From Flavobacteriales bacterium (lineage in GTDB: Bacteria > Bacteroidota > Bacteroidia > NS11-12g > UBA955): DNA of 38,387 nt. The translations under genes and the position numbers were made by a program. Below the pieces are notes generated by a model. The model was not told the origin of the DNA, did no database searches, and was given only the letters and a program-made list of their open reading frames with translations. Position 1 is the first letter of the stretch, and each line of letters starts with the position of its first letter. Location of the stretch: contig CANMCY010000021.1 in the NCBI GenBank assembly GCA_947496375.1, positions 1-38,387 of the forward strand. The letters are read 5' to 3'. This document shows positions 7,159 to 14,458 of the stretch, piece by piece.

Positions 7159-8700
7159 ATGGAAATCGTAGTATTCAGCCTTGCCGGTATCTTAATAGGG
7201 TTGGCACTCGGATATGTTGTATTTGTTTTGCTGAGACGCAAACAAATCGAAGCCGAGCGCAAATCATTGATTGAAGAAGCCAAACTGCAAGGAGAAAATT
7301 TAAAGAAAGACCGGATTCTTGAGGCCAAAGAAAAGTACATGGGCCTAAAATCCGAGCATGAAAAAGAAATCAACCGCCGCAACAATGAGATGGCCAATGC
7401 CGAAAACCGCATTCGCCAGAAAGAGCAGAGCTGGGATCAGAAACTTCAGAACGTAAGGCAAAAAGAGGAAGAACTGGCCAAGGCCCGTGAGACCTTCGAA
7501 GCCCAGATGGAAGGCCTAAAAACCAAACAGCGCGACGTAGAAGCCATGAGAGAGCAGCAATTGCAGCAGCTGGAAAAAATGGCCGGTTTAAGTGCCACTG
7601 AAGCCAAAGAGCAAATGCTGGAGAACATCCGCATTAAATCTCACACCGAAGGACTCGCCATTGCCAAAAACATTGTGGAAGAAGCCAAGCTCAGCGCTAC
7701 CCGCGATGCCAAACGAATTGTGCTGCAGACCATTCAGCGCACTGCCGCAGAAACCGCTATAGACAACACCGTTACCTCGTTCCCGCTGGAAAACGACGAC
7801 GTTAAAGGGCGCATCATTGGCCGTGAAGGACGAAACATCAAAGCATTTGAAGCGGCTACAGGTGTAGAAATCCTGATTGACGACACCCCCGAAACCATTG
7901 TATTAAGCTGTTATGATCCCATCCGCAGGGAAATTGCCCGCGTTTCGCTGGAAAGACTGATAAAAGACGGTCGTATTCACCCGGCACGCATTGAAGAAGT
8001 AGTAGAAAAGACCAAAAAGCAAATCGAAGAAGAGGTGGTAGAATGGGGCGAAAGAACCGTGGTAGACCTCGGCATTACCGGTCTGCACCCTGAACTCATT
8101 CGCTATGTAGGCAGAATGCGCTTCCGTAGCAGCTTCGGTCAGAACCTGCTGAAGCACAGCCGCGAAGTGGCCCGTTTGTGTGCCACCATGGCGGCCGAAA
8201 TGGGTCTGAACGTGAAACTGGCCAAAAGGGCTGGTCTGCTGCACGATATTGGCAAAGTGCCCGATACCGACGAGGAGACACCACACGCGTTGCTGGGTAT
8301 GAAACTGTGTGAAAAGTATGGCGAACATCCTGAAGTAATCAATGCTGTAGGTGCCCACCACGACGAGATTGAAATGACCAGTCTCCTTAGCCCAGTCATT
8401 CAGGCCTGTGACGCCATTTCTGGCTCTAGACCGGGTGCAAGACGCGGTGATGAGCAATATGTTCAGCGTATTAAAGACATGGAAACAATGGCACTAGGCT
8501 ACCCCGGTGTAGAAAAGGCATTTGCCATCCAGGCGGGCCGCGAGCTGCGCATTATCATGAGTGCTGAAAAAAGTACCGATGACCAGGCCGATGTGCTGGC
8601 ATTTGAAATAAGCAATCGCATCATGACTGAGATGCGTTATCCCGGACAGGTGAAAATAACCGTTATCAGGGAAAAAAGAAGTGTTGGCGTAGCCAAATAA
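7159..8700 (+). CDS. rny: ribonuclease Y
   Basis: A 513-residue RNase Y. An N-terminal transmembrane helix (residues 3-25) anchors it to the inner membrane, a long coiled coil spans about 28-195, a KH RNA-binding domain contains GREGRN (221-226), and the HD phosphohydrolase domain has H333 and the pair H362-D363 in LLHDIGK. It is an endonuclease that initiates mRNA decay. The 76-bp gap after zapA includes AAGGAG about 12 bp before the ATG, one of the few Shine-Dalgarno-like sequences in this window. A strong terminator follows. Confidence 0.97.
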   Translation: MEIVVFSLAGILIGLALGYVVFVLLRRKQIEAERKSLIEEAKLQGENLKKDRILEAKEKYMGLKSEHEKEINRRNNEMANAENRIRQKEQSWDQKLQNVRQKEEELAKARETFEAQMEGLKTKQRDVEAMREQQLQQLEKMAGLSATEAKEQMLENIRIKSHTEGLAIAKNIVEEAKLSATRDAKRIVLQTIQRTAAETAIDNTVTSFPLENDDVKGRIIGREGRNIKAFEAATGVEILIDDTPETIVLSCYDPIRREIARVSLERLIKDGRIHPARIEEVVEKTKKQIEEEVVEWGERTVVDLGITGLHPELIRYVGRMRFRSSFGQNLLKHSREVARLCATMAAEMGLNVKLAKRAGLLHDIGKVPDTDEETPHALLGMKLCEKYGEHPEVINAVGAHHDEIEMTSLLSPVIQACDAISGSRPGARRGDEQYVQRIKDMETMALGYPGVEKAFAIQAGRELRIIMSAEKSTDDQADVLAFEISNRIMTEMRYPGQVKITVIREKRSVGVAK

Positions 8701-8721
8701 AATAGTCTGTCTGTTTTTAAA

Positions 8722-8755
8722 ACAAAAAAGAGGCCCCTTGTGGCCTCTTTTTTGT
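8722..8755. terminator. bidirectional intrinsic terminator after rny
   Basis: A 14-bp perfect stem (8722-8735 with 8742-8755), loop of 6, with A6 on one side and T6 on the other. It serves rny on the plus strand and the convergent gene at 8759-9325 on the minus strand. Confidence 0.92.
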
Positions 8756-8758
8756 TAA

Positions 8759-9325
8759 TTACGCCACCTTGCGGATCAAGACATTAATATCTTCTGCGGG
8801 CTCAAGGGTGTCAAAATCGGAGCGGATGGGACGAATTAAGGCACAACCGTCGCTAAAAACGATTTTAGGATTGCGAAAACGGTAATTGTCTATATTAAAC
8901 CGATACAGACGAAGCGCATGCGGGGGAATAGCATTGGGCGTGCAGAGGTAATGGTGGTGTGGCACATTTAGGTATTCGCTGTCGCTCTCCATGCCGGGAT
9001 CCAGGCACCAGGTAACGGCACACAAGCGGGTATCGATGCGCCAAAAAGCGTAATCATCGAACTGTGCGCCGTCATTTCGATGATTTGGATAGAACCAGTC
9101 TTCGCGATCCACAAAGTAAGGATACATAAAATCGAAAGAAGGTAATGCCTGGTGGGCATATACGGCGCCCCAAAGGGGCAATGCAAGGCCCTGCCTGGCG
9201 ATGAGCAGGTTCCGGTTTTTTTGGTTGTAAGTAACGTGCCAGAGGAAACGATCGTTTCTAACCGGATTTTCAAGGGTAACACTGCGTTTAAACAGCGGAA
9301 CATAAACTGAAGGATTTGTTTTCAT
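8759..9325 (-). CDS. unrecognised protein, possibly ADP-ribosyltransferase-like fold
   Basis: A 188-residue soluble protein. No confident family, but the order of short motifs is suggestive: LWHVTYN at 28-34, a G-L pair at 46-47, FWRIDT at 94-99, LDP at 108-110, YLCTP at 126-130 and IPPHAL at 133-138. The H-x-T, then G-L, then later I-P-P pattern recalls ADP-ribosyltransferase/RNA 2'-phosphotransferase-like proteins, where the first His binds NAD. This is a guess from pattern alone. ATG 9325 is part of an 11-base sequence that is complementary to the start of the transcribed leader, and a structured RNA with its own terminator lies just upstream. Expression is therefore probably controlled at transcription or translation. 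Confidence 0.6.
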   Translation of the reverse strand: MKTNPSVYVPLFKRSVTLENPVRNDRFLWHVTYNQKNRNLLIARQGLALPLWGAVYAHQALPSFDFMYPYFVDREDWFYPNHRNDGAQFDDYAFWRIDTRLCAVTWCLDPGMESDSEYLNVPHHHYLCTPNAIPPHALRLYRFNIDNYRFRNPKIVFSDGCALIRPIRSDFDTLEPAEDINVLIRKVA

Positions 9326-9339
9326 GATGTAATGGAATT

Positions 9340-9385
9340 AAAAAAGCCGGAAGCGGGGCGGAAAAACAATAAAAACGCACCCGGC
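9340..9385 (-). terminator. predicted intrinsic terminator in the leader RNA
   Basis: Minus-strand stem of 10 positions (8 Watson-Crick, one G-U, one U-U mismatch) between 9376-9385 and 9346-9355, a 20-base loop rich in U, then six U (9345-9340). It ends 14 bp before the start codon of the downstream gene and reuses bases of P1 and P3. Confidence 0.6.
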
Positions 9386-9492
9386 AATCCCCTGCCTCTA
9401 CGGTGCTCCCTGTCAAAGAACGAACCCCGGGCCTAGGCCACGGTTTCCGGTAATAGGGAGCTGGATTTGCGTTACATCATGAGCACAGTTAA
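9340..9492 (-). ncRNA. structured leader RNA or small RNA upstream of the 8759-9325 gene
   Basis: Read on the minus strand this stretch forms P1 (9468-9473 with 9374-9379), P2 (9455-9461 with 9405-9411, 7 bp) enclosing a GC-rich hairpin around the palindrome GGCCTAGGCC (9430-9439), and P3 (9393-9396 with 9383-9386): a three-way junction. An 11-bp perfect pairing (9472-9482 with 9322-9332) would close the whole unit and includes the downstream start codon. An alternative hairpin (9376-9385 with 9346-9355) followed by six U competes with P1 and P3. It could be a riboswitch-like attenuator or a free small RNA such as a 6S-like RNA. I do not recognise the class. Confidence 0.6.
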
Positions 9493-9498
9493 ACAATA

Positions 9499-9530
9499 CG
9501 AATATAGTAAAAATACGCGACAATTCCAAA
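9499..9530 (-). promoter_or_regulatory. predicted promoter of the structured RNA
   Basis: On the minus strand TTTG (9530-9527), 20 bp, TATATTCG (9506-9499). The box has one mismatch to TAnnTTTG and is identical to the one before the toxin-antitoxin pair. Transcription would begin near 9492, just before the folded region. Confidence 0.5.
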
Positions 9531-9570
9531 TAAAAGCACGGTGACACGACATATAAATAACTGGCAATTC

Positions 9571-9601
9571 TTGCATTGTTCAACAATACACACTACCTTT
9601 G
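9571..9601 (+). promoter_or_regulatory. predicted promoter of tRNA-Gln
   Basis: TTG at 9571-9573, 20 bp, then a perfect TACCTTTG at 9594-9601; the tRNA begins 12 bp later. The spacer carries a perfect odd palindrome, ATTGTT-C-AACAAT (9575-9587), which could be chance or a regulator site. Confidence 0.65.
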
Positions 9602-9613
9602 CACTCCCAAAAT

Positions 9614-9686
9614 TGTCCGATGGTGTAACTGGCAACACGTCTGGTTTTGGTTCAGAAGAGTCTAGGTTCGAGCCCTAGTCGGACAA
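9614..9686 (+). tRNA. tRNA-Gln (anticodon TTG)
   Basis: A 73-base cloverleaf: acceptor arm TGTCCGA (9614-9620) with TCGGACA (9679-9685), discriminator A9686, anticodon stem TCTGG/TCAGA around the loop TTTTGGT giving anticodon TTG, and a T arm with GGTTCGAGCCC. CCA is not encoded. Reads CAA and, by wobble, CAG codons. It has its own promoter and lies 69 bp before prs. Confidence 0.95.
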
Positions 9687-9716
9687 CAAAACGCTGATTT
9701 GATGATATCTGTGCTT

Positions 9717-9724
9717 TATTTTTG
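9717..9724 (+). promoter_or_regulatory. predicted -7 box TATTTTTG of prs
   Basis: Perfect TAnnTTTG, 31 bp before the prs start. TTG at 9699-9701 lies 15 bp upstream, slightly close for a -33 element. Confidence 0.5.
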
Positions 9725-9755
9725 TAGGGCACAGAGACAGTAAAATACAGAGATT

Positions 9756-10736
9756 ATGTCATCACTATTAAACCAAGTAAAAATCTTCTCGGGCAGTGCT
9801 TCTGCCTCACTCACCAAAGGTATTTGCGACTATTATGGTCTGGAGCCGGGCGATCTGGTTGTAAACCGCTTCAGCGATGGAGAATTCCAGCCCGTTTTCA
9901 ATGAAAGCGTTCGGGGTTGCGATGTTTTTGTGGTACAAAGCACCTTCCCTCCCACCGATAACCTAATGGAATTGCTGATGACCATTGATGCCGCTAAAAG
10001 AGCCAGCGCCAATTACATCACCGCCGTAATTCCTTACTACGGGTTTGCGAGGCAAGACCGGAAAGACAAGCCCCGCGTATCCATTGCATCCAAAATGATT
10101 GCCGACCTGCTTAGTACTGCCGGCGCAAACCGTGTGATGACCATGGAATTGCACGCCCCACAAATTCAGGGGTTCTTTAATGTTCCCGTGGATCACCTGG
10201 AAGGGTCTATCATTTTCGTTCCATACATACGTAGTCTGCCTCAGGATAACCTGGTCATTGCCGCACCCGATGTGGGTGCCAGCAATCGCATACGCGAAGT
10301 GGCCAAAGCACTTAATCTTCCGATGGTTATATGCGATAAAGAACGCAAAAAAGCCAATGAAATCGCCAATATGACTGTCATCGGCGATGTACAGGACAAA
10401 GACGTGGTGCTGATTGATGACATCATCGATACCGGAGGCACGCTTTGCAAATCGTCAGCCATGCTGATGGAAAAAGGGGCACGCAGCGTAAGAGCCCTGT
10501 GCTGTCACCCGGTACTTAGCGGAAAAGCATACGAGAACATAGCCAACAGTGTACTTACAGAGCTGGTAGTGACCGATACCATTCCCCTAAAGCAACATTC
10601 CGACAAAATCAAAGTACTGTCTGTGGCGCCACTCTTTGCTCGCGCCATCCGCAATGTGCACGAAAACGGCAGCATCAGCTCACTGTTTAAACAGATTCAC
10701 AACAGTCAAACCAACCTGGATTTAAAAAGCAATTAA
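9756..10736 (+). CDS. prs: ribose-phosphate pyrophosphokinase
   Basis: A 326-residue PRPP synthetase, usual length. It makes 5-phosphoribosyl diphosphate from ribose 5-phosphate and ATP for nucleotide, His and Trp synthesis. Visible motifs: RFSDGE (38-43), the ATP-site flexible loop FARQDRK (97-103), catalytic-region His133 in MELHAPQIQGFF, and the PRPP-binding loop DDIIDTGGT (221-229). The start ATG precedes MSSLLNQVKIFSG, the normal N-terminus. rplY follows after 28 bp, probably as one operon ending in the terminator at 11357-11387. Confidence 0.97.
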   Translation: MSSLLNQVKIFSGSASASLTKGICDYYGLEPGDLVVNRFSDGEFQPVFNESVRGCDVFVVQSTFPPTDNLMELLMTIDAAKRASANYITAVIPYYGFARQDRKDKPRVSIASKMIADLLSTAGANRVMTMELHAPQIQGFFNVPVDHLEGSIIFVPYIRSLPQDNLVIAAPDVGASNRIREVAKALNLPMVICDKERKKANEIANMTVIGDVQDKDVVLIDDIIDTGGTLCKSSAMLMEKGARSVRALCCHPVLSGKAYENIANSVLTELVVTDTIPLKQHSDKIKVLSVAPLFARAIRNVHENGSISSLFKQIHNSQTNLDLKSN

Positions 10737-10764
10737 ACAATAACAATAAGCGTAACTACTGAAT

Positions 10765-11340
10765 ATGAAAACCATTTTGTTCAAAGCAGAAAAAAGAGAA
10801 GGCAGCGGCACCTCGAATGCCAAAACCCTCAGAAACGCAGGTAAAGTACCTTGCGTAATGTATGGTGCAGGAGAAAATCTGCATTTTACCATTTATGAAT
10901 CCGACTTCAAAAACCTGGTTTACACCCCCAACGTGTACAAAGTAAAGATTGACCTGGAAGGAAACTCTTACGACGCCATTTTGCAGGACCTCCAGTTCCA
11001 TGCAGTGTCTGAAGCTATTATTCACGCCGACTTTATGGCTGTGGATGCTTCACGTGCCGTGGTAATGGACATTCCAGTTCGTGTTGTGGGCAACTCCCCC
11101 GGCGTGCGTGCCGGTGGTAAGCTCGTTAAGAAAATCAACCGCCTTCGTGTTCGTGGTTTTGTGAAAAACCTCCCTGATTATATCGACGTAAACATCGATA
11201 CCCTCGAAATTGGCCAGAGCGTTAAAGTGAAAAACGTAACCCCAGGTAATTTTGAAATTCTGGATGCCAAAGAAAATGCCATCGTGAGCTGTAAGACCAC
11301 AAGGGCACTGATGCAGGCAGCAGCAGAAACCGGCAAATAA
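10765..11340 (+). CDS. rplY: 50S ribosomal protein L25/Ctc
   Basis: A 191-residue protein of the long (Ctc/TL5) form of bL25: N-terminal 5S rRNA-binding beta barrel (residues 1-90, with GTSNAKTLRNAGKVPCVMYG) and a C-terminal beta domain. It binds 5S rRNA in the large subunit. It follows prs by 28 bp, an order widely conserved in bacteria; pth, often the third gene, is absent here. The terminator 17 bp after the stop ends the unit. Confidence 0.95.
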   Translation: MKTILFKAEKREGSGTSNAKTLRNAGKVPCVMYGAGENLHFTIYESDFKNLVYTPNVYKVKIDLEGNSYDAILQDLQFHAVSEAIIHADFMAVDASRAVVMDIPVRVVGNSPGVRAGGKLVKKINRLRVRGFVKNLPDYIDVNIDTLEIGQSVKVKNVTPGNFEILDAKENAIVSCKTTRALMQAAAETGK

Positions 11341-11356
11341 TATTTTTTCTTATCAC

Positions 11357-11387
11357 AAAAAACCCCGGCCTGGACCGGGGTTTTTTT
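11357..11387 (+). terminator. intrinsic terminator after rplY
   Basis: A6-CCCCGG (11357-11368), loop CCTGGA, CCGGGG-T7. A 6-bp GC stem extended by six A-T pairs. It could also act for the convergent barrel-protein gene at 11405. Confidence 0.93.
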
Positions 11388-11404
11388 ATGGTTATTTCTG
11401 TGGA

Positions 11405-12079
11405 CTAAAAAAGCCACCCAACCCTTATGCTGCCTAACTGTCCAAAGGTAGAAAGCGATGTATAGATTCCGCCCGGATTAACAGTTTTGATGGTAGATCC
11501 GTTGCTTCCGGATGTGGTTTCCGTATCATCCTGTATTTGCATTGTGATGGTTATGGGATGATAGATTGCCCCCACGTACAGCCCTTTGGCAACCCAAAAA
11601 TCAAACCCAATAGTGGCCCTTACACCTGCCTGTAAGGCCTGTGCGTCTCTCTCGTAACTATAATTTTTAATATATCCGCTGCTGTTGGCATCATCCCCTT
11701 CTTGGTGCGAACCATCAGCACCCATCAGCAAATCGGCACCCATAAACGGACTGAGGCGCGACGTGCCGGAAAAATGTTTTTGTACACCCAACGACAACTC
11801 AGTGTAGCGGCTGCGGCTTGTAAAAGAACCCTCTTCCCCAGTACCGTCGGTGTTTTCAGCAAAATTATCAATGTTCTGGTTGTAGGCAGCACCAAGTCCC
11901 AGCACCAAAGCCAGATCTGCATTGACAAAATATCGGCCATTAATGCCAAATGTGTTGATGGTATTGCCCCCATTCCCGAGCGATACGCCCAGTTCGGTGG
12001 TAACATTTTTTTCTTCGGGTTTTTGGGCAAACAAACCCAGTGCCAGAAGGCACACTGCCATAGAATATGCTTTTTTCAT
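11405..12079 (-). CDS. outer-membrane beta-barrel protein
   Basis: A 224-residue protein with an N-terminal signal peptide (about residues 1-18, ending LGLFAQ) and alternating strands typical of an eight-stranded barrel: INTFGINGRYFVNADLALVL, YTELSLGVQKHF, and a last strand ending in the aromatic terminus RVGWLF. This is the pattern of porin-like OMP_b-brl proteins of Bacteroidota. Poly-Ser/Gly/Asp loops (about residues 75-85 and 180-195) look extracellular. Specific role unknown. A perfect -7 box lies 13 bp upstream on the same strand (12093-12100). Confidence 0.8.
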   Translation of the reverse strand: MKKAYSMAVCLLALGLFAQKPEEKNVTTELGVSLGNGGNTINTFGINGRYFVNADLALVLGLGAAYNQNIDNFAENTDGTGEEGSFTSRSRYTELSLGVQKHFSGTSRLSPFMGADLLMGADGSHQEGDDANSSGYIKNYSYERDAQALQAGVRATIGFDFWVAKGLYVGAIYHPITITMQIQDDTETTSGSNGSTIKTVNPGGIYTSLSTFGQLGSIRVGWLF

Positions 12080-12092
12080 AGGTAATTTTTTT

Positions 12093-12100
12093 CAAACTTA
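12093..12100 (-). promoter_or_regulatory. predicted -7 box TAAGTTTG of the barrel-protein gene
   Basis: Perfect TAnnTTTG on the minus strand, 13 bp before ATG 12079. A divergent near-match (TA, six T, G at 12177-12185) lies before the plus-strand gene. Confidence 0.5.
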
Positions 12101-12186
12101 GTGCGATGCAATAACCCTGATACTGACAAACAGCAGGCGTTTGGGTGCTGCAAATCCCCGGTCAAATTGTTTTTAATATTTTTTGA

Positions 12187-13494
12187 TTGGACAATAAAGA
12201 CATCAACTGCGTAATTTGCACCTTACATTTTCTGAAACCGGCCATCTGTTATATCCCCAATTCCACACCCCGGATTCAATATGCCGCTGAAGAGCTTTTC
12301 GTGCACCGGGCGGGCCTGTCGGTAACATACACCGACAATGCAGCGGAATACATTTCATCAAATGCTTTTTACAAGTTTTATTATTCGAATGACAGTTTAC
12401 CAGGCATTTCACTGTTCCGGTCTGGGTTTTTAGATCAAACAGGAATTCAGGATGACTTTATGCCGACATGCTGCCGAATAAACGGGGTATTTTGCTTATT
12501 CCCGGATGAAACACAGCAGCAATTTGATTTATTGGCCATGATTTTCTGGTGCTTTTCAAGGTACGAGGAGTATCAGCCCTTTGAGCCGGACAAGCATGGT
12601 CGTTTCCCTGCATCTGCCTCTTTTTTAAAAAAGCAAGAGGTACTTGAGGTGCCTGTATGCGATATTGCCATAAATGCCATGTTCGCAACATGGAAACTGC
12701 CCTTTTTACAGCGCTTTGGCATTACCCCCACGTTGGATATTGACATTGCCTTTGCTTATGCAGGACGAAAGGCATTGCGCACCTTGGGAGGAACGCTAAG
12801 AAACCCCCTGAGTTTATCAAAACGGCTGAAAAGCATAGTCAATCCGGAAGCAGATCCCAACAATTCATTTACCTATATTAAGGAGTTGGTGGAAAATCAC
12901 TCTAAAACAAGAATTTTCTGGCATTGCGGGTCGATTACCAACAGATACGACAAACAGGTTGAACTGGATTACAGGCCTTTTCGGGAAGCTGTAAAAAACA
13001 TGGATAAAACCATGCATTGTGGCCTGCATCCAAGTTTTGCAGCGTTTTCGGACGAAAACGTGTTACAGCAGGAAAAGCAATACCTTGAAAACACCCTTAA
13101 CAGAGCTGTAACTGAAAGCCGCATGCATTACCTTATGCTGTCGATGCCGCGCACCTATCGCAGTCTGCTGAAAACCGGCATCACCGATGAATACAGCATG
13201 GGTTATCCGGATGCTCCGGGTTTCAGGGCCGGCACCTCACAACCTTTTTTCTGGTACGACCTGGTTGCCGAACATACTACATCACTCAAGATTCACCCGT
13301 TCTGTATTATGGAAGCCACCTGCAAACACTACCTACAACATTCCCCCGCAGAGGCGATACAGGCCGGAAATAAAATTAAAGCGAGCTTGCGCGAAACCGG
13401 GGGTGATTTTTGTTTTATTTTTCACAACGAGTCGCTGGGTTCACAAGCTGCTTGGAACGGGTGGAACAGGGTATTTGAAGCATGGTTGGCATAA
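12187..13494 (+). CDS. DUF7033/polysaccharide deacetylase-like protein
   Basis: A 435-residue protein matching a Bacteroidota family with an N-terminal DUF7033 region and a C-terminal NodB-like deacetylase fold. Landmarks: TPRIQYAAEELF, RYEEYQPFEPDKHGRFPAS, the metal-site-like TLDIDIAFAY, FWHCGSI, CGLHPSF, ESRMHYLML and GFRAGTSQPFFWYDL. Such enzymes remove N-acetyl groups from surface or cell-wall polysaccharide, though the substrate is unknown. No ATG is available before residue 150, so TTG 12187 is the best start, but it lies just after a near-consensus promoter box and is uncertain. The GNAT gene overlaps its end by 13 bp, so they are cotranslated. Confidence 0.8.
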   Translation: MDNKDINCVICTLHFLKPAICYIPNSTPRIQYAAEELFVHRAGLSVTYTDNAAEYISSNAFYKFYYSNDSLPGISLFRSGFLDQTGIQDDFMPTCCRINGVFCLFPDETQQQFDLLAMIFWCFSRYEEYQPFEPDKHGRFPASASFLKKQEVLEVPVCDIAINAMFATWKLPFLQRFGITPTLDIDIAFAYAGRKALRTLGGTLRNPLSLSKRLKSIVNPEADPNNSFTYIKELVENHSKTRIFWHCGSITNRYDKQVELDYRPFREAVKNMDKTMHCGLHPSFAAFSDENVLQQEKQYLENTLNRAVTESRMHYLMLSMPRTYRSLLKTGITDEYSMGYPDAPGFRAGTSQPFFWYDLVAEHTTSLKIHPFCIMEATCKHYLQHSPAEAIQAGNKIKASLRETGGDFCFIFHNESLGSQAAWNGWNRVFEAWLA

Positions 13495-14369
13495 GATATA
13501 TCAGGCACAAGGATATAGACGTGGTTGCATGGGATCATTGTATAGCCGCATCTCGTCGTCCATTGGTATATGCAGAATCTATTTACCTTAATGCAATTTG
13601 TGAACATGGCTGGGATGCATTGGTTTACGGTGATTACGAAGCGGTGTTTCCTTTGCCTGTTAAACGCAAATGGGGCCTATCAGTGGTATATCAACCGTTT
13701 TTTTGTCAGCAGCTGGGTTTGTTTGCTCCCCATGATTTTCATCTTGGGTATTCTGATTTTATAGATGTCATTCCCCGCAAGTTTATTCGGGCAGGTCTGC
13801 ACCTTAACCCATCCTTTGCTTTACCCGGTTATGTGAGACAGCGTTGCAATTTATTGCTGGACCTTAAACCCAACTACGCGCAGATTTTTGAGAACTACAA
13901 TGCAGATGCACGAAAAAACCTGCGCAAATGCAACGAGGCAGGCATCACGGTTGAAGAATGTCATGATTTTGAATTAGCTATTTCGTTGTACAGGGAAGTC
14001 TGGGGGCCACTAAATCCTGTTTTGAAGGATCATCATTACCGGGGGTTTGAAAATGCATGCATAGGGCTGGAAAAGGGCTCAAAAGCCATTTGCCTGCGTG
14101 CCATGCATGATACAAACCTACTGGCATACGCCATTTTCCTGTATTCACCACATTACGCGCATTATGTGTGTGGTGCTCCAACAGCAGAAGGCAGAAAACG
14201 CGGGGTAATGCATGCCATCATTGATTATGTTGCCCAAAAACATGCCGGTGAACACCTATTTCTTGATTTTGAGGGATCAGAAATTCCGGAGGTAGCAGCG
14301 TTCTACCGTAAATTTGGTCCAATTGAAGAAAAATATGGGGTCTGGAGTCGGAAAACGCCGGGGCTGTAA
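13482..14369 (+). CDS. GNAT/FemAB-like acyltransferase
   Basis: A 295-residue protein with two GNAT-type halves like FemAB or LPS-associated acyltransferases: YADFDARK-type segment YNADARKNLRKCNEAGI near residue 140, the acyl-CoA-binding-like stretch CGAPTAEGRKRGVMHAIID at about 226-244, and LFLDFEGSEIPEVAAFYRKFG near the C-terminus. It probably transfers an acyl or aminoacyl group to a surface glycan or lipid. ATG 13482 lies inside the end of the deacetylase gene (13-bp overlap), so coupling is expected. Deacetylase followed by N-acyltransferase suggests that an amino sugar is first exposed, then modified; this is inference. Confidence 0.75.
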   Translation: MVGIRYIRHKDIDVVAWDHCIAASRRPLVYAESIYLNAICEHGWDALVYGDYEAVFPLPVKRKWGLSVVYQPFFCQQLGLFAPHDFHLGYSDFIDVIPRKFIRAGLHLNPSFALPGYVRQRCNLLLDLKPNYAQIFENYNADARKNLRKCNEAGITVEECHDFELAISLYREVWGPLNPVLKDHHYRGFENACIGLEKGSKAICLRAMHDTNLLAYAIFLYSPHYAHYVCGAPTAEGRKRGVMHAIIDYVAQKHAGEHLFLDFEGSEIPEVAAFYRKFGPIEEKYGVWSRKTPGL

Positions 14370-14443
14370 TCATAATACCCCTCAGAATTACGCAAAAAAA
14401 ACCTACACAAAATACCCATTCAAAAAATCTGCTCAACCTTGCC

Positions 14444-14451
14444 TATTTTTG
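14444..14451 (+). promoter_or_regulatory. predicted -7 box TATTTTTG of the acyl-CoA dehydrogenase
   Basis: Perfect TAnnTTTG followed by CA, 7 bp before ATG 14459, so a leaderless or nearly leaderless mRNA is predicted. Confidence 0.55.
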
Positions 14452-14458
14452 CAGTCTT

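Noticed and set aside
7903-8457. 184-residue minus-strand ORF opposite rny
   Set aside because: Lies entirely within the KH/HD region of RNase Y in antisense and has no coding features.
9340-9492. Firm identification of the structured RNA as 6S RNA
   Set aside because: 6S RNA is mainly a long rod with a central bubble, while the visible pairings give a three-way junction with a competing terminator. It cannot be excluded without a covariance search.
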